Of a stretch of 64,000 nucleotides of DNA, positions 60,637-64,000 are shown piece after piece. A model generated the notes under the pieces. The model saw nothing but the letters and a program-made list of their open reading frames with translations, did no database searches and was not told where the DNA came from. Made by a program: the position numbers and the translations under genes. This DNA comes from Lysobacter sp. yr284 (GTDB lineage Bacteria; Pseudomonadota; Gammaproteobacteria; Xanthomonadales; Xanthomonadaceae). Where the stretch lies: the NCBI RefSeq assembly GCF_900107375.1, contig NZ_FNPT01000005.1, forward strand, positions 186,001 to 250,000, read 5' to 3'. The stretch's first letter is position 1. The number at the start of each line of letters is the position of its first letter.

Positions 60637-61220
60637 GCCTGTTCTCCGAGCCGGGCGCGCAGCAGGCTGCGCGCGCGATGCAATTGCGCCTTGGAACTGC
60701 CGACCGCCATGCCGAGTTCGACCGCGATCTCCTCATGCTTCCAGCCTTCCACGTCGTACAGCACCAGCACCGCGCGGGCGCGCGGCGGCAGGCTGGCGAC
60801 GGCGCGTTCCAGGTCCATCGACAACGCGGTGACGTGGCCGGCCGAATCGGCGCTGCCGAGGGTGTCGAAGGTTTCCTCGTCGCTGTCCTCGAACGGCCGG
60901 CTGCGGCGGCCGCGCAGTTCCATCAGCGCGGTGTTGACCGCGAGCCGGTGCAGCCAGGTGCCGAAGGCCGACTCGAAACGGAAGTTCGGCAGCGCCTGCC
61001 AGGCGCGGACGAAGGCTTCCTGGGTCAGGTCCTCGGCGCGGGCGCCGTGGTAGCCGACCAGGCGCGCGATCACGCCGTGCACCCGGCTGGCGTGGCGACG
61101 GTACAGCGCCTCGAAGGCGGCCACGCCGCCGGCGGCGGCCTGCGCGACCAGGGCCTGGTCGGCGTCGGCGTCGAGCGCGGGGGCGGCGTCGGGCATGGTG
61201 TCGTTCACGGCGGTCAGCAT
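60633..61220 (-). CDS. ECF-family RNA polymerase sigma factor
   Basis: 195 residues from ATG 61220 (MLTAVNDT); ATG 61196 (MPDAAP) is also possible. Region 2 has FEALYRRHASRVHGVIARLV and AEDLTQEAFVRAWQALPNFR. The linker is FGTWLHRLAVNTALMEL. Region 4 has LPPRARAVLVLYDVEGWKHE and the recognition helix VGSSKAQLHRARSLLR. It heads the three-gene operon with the probable anti-sigma factor and a DUF4097 protein. It belongs to the RpoE-like group. The inducing signal is unknown. Confidence 0.95.
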   Translation of the reverse strand: MLTAVNDTMPDAAPALDADADQALVAQAAAGGVAAFEALYRRHASRVHGVIARLVGYHGARAEDLTQEAFVRAWQALPNFRFESAFGTWLHRLAVNTALMELRGRRSRPFEDSDEETFDTLGSADSAGHVTALSMDLERAVASLPPRARAVLVLYDVEGWKHEEIAVELGMAVGSSKAQLHRARSLLRARLGEQA

Positions 61221-61590
61221 ACTGAGTCCGATGCGGGGTCGGGGCTCAGGGTTTAAGGGCATCGGGGCGGGAAACAGGGCGATGGGCCGGCGGCCGCGGA
61301 CCCGTCGGCCGGTCTGGCGCGCGCTCCAGGCGTCATTCCCGCGAACGCGGGGATCCAGGGCTTTATCGCGACAGGACTCTGAAGTCTCTGGATCCCCGCC
61401 TTCGCGGGGATGACGTCTGCAACAGGCGCGGCTCGGCCGTATGCGGCCGCAACGGACGTCGCCCGAATCGCCGGCCGGAACGTCGACGGCCGCCCAGACG
61501 ACGCGGCCCGAATGCCAGGCATCCGGGCCGCGCGGTCGAATCGCAACGCCCGCCCCTCTTCCGCCCGGAAGAGAAGCGGCCGGGCAGCTG
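61221..61590. other. Gap between the sigma factor and pckG genes
   Basis: Both neighbours are on the minus strand. The gap holds a GCGGGGATCCAG-type inverted repeat (61331-61415), a long GC-rich hairpin CGCGGCCCG/CGGGCCGCG with an inner ATGCC/GGCAT (61502-61532) that may end pckG transcription, and a smaller stem at 61556-61573. The promoter of the sigma operon should be here but I could not place it. Confidence 0.5.
61331..61415. repeat. Inverted repeat, CGTCATTCCCGCG type
   Basis: Arms CGTCATTCCCGCGAACGCGG and its imperfect complement CCGCCTTCGCGGGGATGACG bracket GATCCAG ... CTGGATC with about 25 bp in the centre. This is a widespread intergenic repeat type in beta- and gammaproteobacteria, a third family distinct from the two REP families here. 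Confidence 0.85.
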
Positions 61591-63396
61591 TCAGCCCTTC
61601 AACGCCGCCGCGATGCGCTGCTGCTCGTCGTGCAGCGCCTGCGGCATGCGCGGGCCGTACTCGCGCAGGTACTCACCGATGCTGTCGAACTCGGCGCTCC
61701 AGCCGGCCGGGTCGAAGCCGAACAGCTTGGCCTGGGCCTCGTCGCTGAGCGCGACGCCGTCGAGGTTGAGGTCGCTCGCCTTCGGCAGGTGCCCGATCGG
61801 GGTGTCGGCCGCGCCGGCCTCGCCCTTGACCCGGCCGATCATCCACTCCAGCACGCGCAGGTTGTCGCCGAAGCCCGGCCACAGGAACTTGCCGTCGTCG
61901 CCCTTGCGGAACCAGTTGACGTGGAACACCTTCGGCAGCTTCGCGCCGCCCTGGTCGAACGACAGCCAATGGCTGAAGTAGTCGGCGAAGTTGTAGCCGC
62001 AGAACGGCTTCATCGCCATCGGGTCGCGGCGCATCACGCCGACCGCGCCGGTCGCGGCGGCGGTGGTTTCCGAGCCCATCGCCGCGCCGACCAGCACGCC
62101 GTGGGTCCAGTCGCGCGCCTCGAACACCAGCGGCACCAGCGAGGCGCGGCGGCCGCCGAACACGATCGCCGAGATCGGCACGCCGGCCGGGTTCTCCGCC
62201 TCGGGCGAATAGCTCGGGCACTGCCTGGCCGAGACGGTGAAGCGCGCATTCGGATGCGCGGCCGGGCCCTTGGCCGCGTCGAAGGCGTTGCCGCGCCAGT
62301 CGGTGACCGGGCTCTGGCCGTTGTCCAGGCCTTCCCACCACGGCTGGTGGTCGGCGGTGACGCCGACGTTGGTGAAGATGGTGTTGGTCTGGATCGAAGC
62401 CAGCGCGTTCGGGTTCGACTTGGCCGAGGTGCCCGGCGCGACGCCGAAGTAACCGGCCTCCGGATTGATCGCGTACAGGCGGCCGTCGGCGCCCGGACGC
62501 ATCCAGCAGATGTCGTCGCCGACCGTCCACACCTTCCAGCCGGCCTGGCGATAGCCTTCCGGCGGGATCAGCATCGCCAGGTTGGTCTTGCCGCAGGCCG
62601 ACGGGAACGCCGCGGCGATGTAATGCGTCTCGCCCTGCGGGTTCTCGATGCCGACGATCAGCATGTGCTCGGCCAGCCAGCCCTCCTGGCGCGCCTGGTG
62701 CGAGGCGATGCGCAGCGCATGGCACTTCTTGCCGAGCAGGGCGTTGCCGCCGTAGCCCGAGCCGAACGACTTGATCGCCAGCTCGTCGGGGAAATGCATG
62801 ATGAAGCGGCGCTCTGGATCGAGCTCGCCGATCGAATGCAGGCCGCGCACGAACGAATCGCCGGACTCGATGCGCTTGAGCGCGGCGGCGCCCATGCGCG
62901 TCATCGTGCGCATGTTGGCGACCACGTACGGCGAATCGGTGATCTCCACGCCGCACCGCGCCAGCGGCGAGTCGATCGGGCCCATGCAGTACGGGATCAC
63001 GTACATCGTGCGTCCCTTCATGCAGCCCTCGAACAGCGCGTCCATCTTGGCGTGCCCTTCGCGCGGCGCCATCCAGTGGTTGTTCGGGCCGGCGTCTTCG
63101 CGCTCGTTGGTGCACACGAAGGTCAGGTGCTCGACGCGGGCGACATCCTCCGGGTGCGAACGGTGCAGGTAGCTGCCCGGGTGGGTGTCCTGGTTCAAGG
63201 TCTCCAGGGTGCCGTCGGCCAGCATCCGCTGCAGCAGCGCCTGGTATTCGGCGTCGCTGCCGTCGCACCAGTGGATCTGGTCGGGACGGGTCAGCGCAGC
63301 CACCTGCGCCACCCACTGGTTGAGCGCCGGCAACGAACTGCCCGCGCTCCCCGGCACGGCAGTCGCGGGGGCGGGATCTTTCAAATTGGCATTCAC
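61591..63396 (-). CDS. pckG: Phosphoenolpyruvate carboxykinase (GTP)
   Basis: 601-residue gluconeogenic enzyme converting oxaloacetate to PEP with GTP. The hyper-reactive cysteine/P-loop motif is FPSACGKTNLAML at about 285-297. Others: GLHSIGELDP, the metal site region VGDDICWMRPG and the guanine-binding loop WFRKGDDGKFLWPGFGDN. The start is GTG 63396 (MNANLKDPAP), with GGAG about 12 bases upstream. Length is that of the GTP family and unlike the shorter ATP type. The tetR-family gene ends 35 bp upstream on the same strand, so cotranscription is possible. Confidence 0.98.
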   Translation of the reverse strand: MNANLKDPAPATAVPGSAGSSLPALNQWVAQVAALTRPDQIHWCDGSDAEYQALLQRMLADGTLETLNQDTHPGSYLHRSHPEDVARVEHLTFVCTNEREDAGPNNHWMAPREGHAKMDALFEGCMKGRTMYVIPYCMGPIDSPLARCGVEITDSPYVVANMRTMTRMGAAALKRIESGDSFVRGLHSIGELDPERRFIMHFPDELAIKSFGSGYGGNALLGKKCHALRIASHQARQEGWLAEHMLIVGIENPQGETHYIAAAFPSACGKTNLAMLIPPEGYRQAGWKVWTVGDDICWMRPGADGRLYAINPEAGYFGVAPGTSAKSNPNALASIQTNTIFTNVGVTADHQPWWEGLDNGQSPVTDWRGNAFDAAKGPAAHPNARFTVSARQCPSYSPEAENPAGVPISAIVFGGRRASLVPLVFEARDWTHGVLVGAAMGSETTAAATGAVGVMRRDPMAMKPFCGYNFADYFSHWLSFDQGGAKLPKVFHVNWFRKGDDGKFLWPGFGDNLRVLEWMIGRVKGEAGAADTPIGHLPKASDLNLDGVALSDEAQAKLFGFDPAGWSAEFDSIGEYLREYGPRMPQALHDEQQRIAAALKG

Positions 63397-63431
63397 GGCA
63401 GTGCGCTCCGGGGGATCGGAAAGGAAACGGG

Positions 63432-64000
63432 TTACGACGAGGGAATGAGCGTGGCCATCATGTGCTCGACATAGGCCTCGAACTCGTCGTGTTGCATGCG
63501 GGTCTGGTGCAGCTGCAGGTTCAGCTGCAGGAAGCCGACGTAGGCGGCGTAGAGCAGGCGCGCGCGATGCTGCGCGTCGGTGCGGCTCAGGCCGGCCTGG
63601 CGGAACGACGCGGTGAGGTAATCCAGGCGGCGTTCGGACACGCGCCCGATCACCGGCTGCACGGCCGGATGGTCCAGCGCCTTGAGCAGCTCGGAATAGA
63701 TGATGTGCGACTTGACCTCGTGGGCGACGAGGTGGAACAGCGAGCGCAGGCGCTGGCGCGGGTCGGGGATCGGTTCGAGCTGGCCGAACACGGTTTCCTG
63801 TTCGACTTTCTCCCAGCGCTCCAGCGCCGCGACCAACAACGCATCGCGCGAGGGGAAGTGCCAGTAGAAGCTGCCCTTGGTCACGCCGAGACGGCGCGCC
63901 AGCGGTTCGACCGCGACGGCGGCGACGCCTTGTTCGGCGATCAGATCGAGCGCGGCCTGCGCCCAATCGTCGGCGCTCAGGCGTCCGCTGCGTTCGGGCT
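63432..64000 (-). CDS. TetR/AcrR-family regulator (5' end outside window)
   Basis: At least 189 residues; the frame is open to the window edge. The N-terminal helix-turn-helix is visible: AQAALDLIAEQGVAAVAVEP, then LARRLGVTKGSFYWHFPSRDALL, the classic TetR recognition helix. The C-terminal ligand domain is helical and ends in ATLIPSS. It lies 35 bp upstream of pckG. It could regulate pckG or a gene beyond the window; the ligand is not predictable. Confidence 0.93.
   Translation of the reverse strand, partial: PERSGRLSADDWAQAALDLIAEQGVAAVAVEPLARRLGVTKGSFYWHFPSRDALLVAALERWEKVEQETVFGQLEPIPDPRQRLRSLFHLVAHEVKSHIIYSELLKALDHPAVQPVIGRVSERRLDYLTASFRQAGLSRTDAQHRARLLYAAYVGFLQLNLQLHQTRMQHDEFEAYVEHMMATLIPSS

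Overview
The window is very GC-rich chromosomal DNA, about 70% G+C by eye, from a member of the Xanthomonadaceae. Lysobacter or a close relative fits best. The reasons are a secreted multidomain GH18 chitinase, two TonB-dependent receptors with xanthomonad-type signal peptides, a metX-metB-hom operon under a SAM-I riboswitch, tandem propeller hybrid histidine kinases, and dense REP-like repeats. I see no tRNA, rRNA, phage genes, transposase or CRISPR array.

Layout. 0-5 kb: the 3' part of aroB, a small secreted protein, two unknown genes transcribed away from each other, a WGR-domain protein, hemE and a cupin. 5.1-16.3 kb: three large hybrid sensor kinases in tandem on the minus strand; two of them overlap by 4 bp. 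16.6-18.7 kb: a yceI-cytochrome b561-yceI operon. 18.9-22.2 kb: glutaredoxin, L-serine deaminase, a zinc-ribbon protein and an alpha/beta hydrolase. 22.7-27.4 kb: a three-gene operon for a Tat-exported molybdenum hydroxylase (large subunit, [2Fe-2S] subunit, tri-haem cytochrome c), followed by another hydrolase. 29.5-31.6 kb: the chitinase. 32.1-37.2 kb: a DUF3089 lipoprotein, then hom, metB and metX with the SAM-I riboswitch. 37.4-45.2 kb: a phytase-like lipoprotein, an M23 peptidase, prfC, small unknown proteins, a hemolysin III protein and an AsmA-family protein. 45.4-49.7 kb: a lipoprotein, a CBS protein, a GT2 glycosyltransferase, mtgA and hslO. 49.9-57.2 kb: an orphan exported protein and two TonB-dependent receptors that share a promoter. 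57.4-64 kb: a TPR/aspartyl beta-hydroxylase protein, an ECF sigma/anti-sigma/DUF4097 operon, GTP-dependent PEP carboxykinase and a TetR regulator cut by the window edge.

How the genes work together. Most of the window is housekeeping metabolism, envelope functions and environmental sensing. The best-supported regulatory unit is the methionine operon: promoter, SAM-I aptamer and three enzymes that make homoserine, activate it and convert it to cystathionine. The molybdenum hydroxylase operon probably passes electrons from a periplasmic substrate through two [2Fe-2S] clusters to a membrane-anchored tri-haem cytochrome. The yceI/b561 operon is probably a quinone-linked periplasmic redox unit. 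The two receptors carry matching promoters and signal peptides, so they are probably co-regulated.

The least explained material is the set of hairpin-forming intergenic repeats, which occur as inverted pairs, alternating arrays and an exact 34-bp tandem. The two unknown genes at 1.3-2.7 kb, the divergent molybdenum hydroxylase and the palindrome upstream of the chitinase are the other points to follow.
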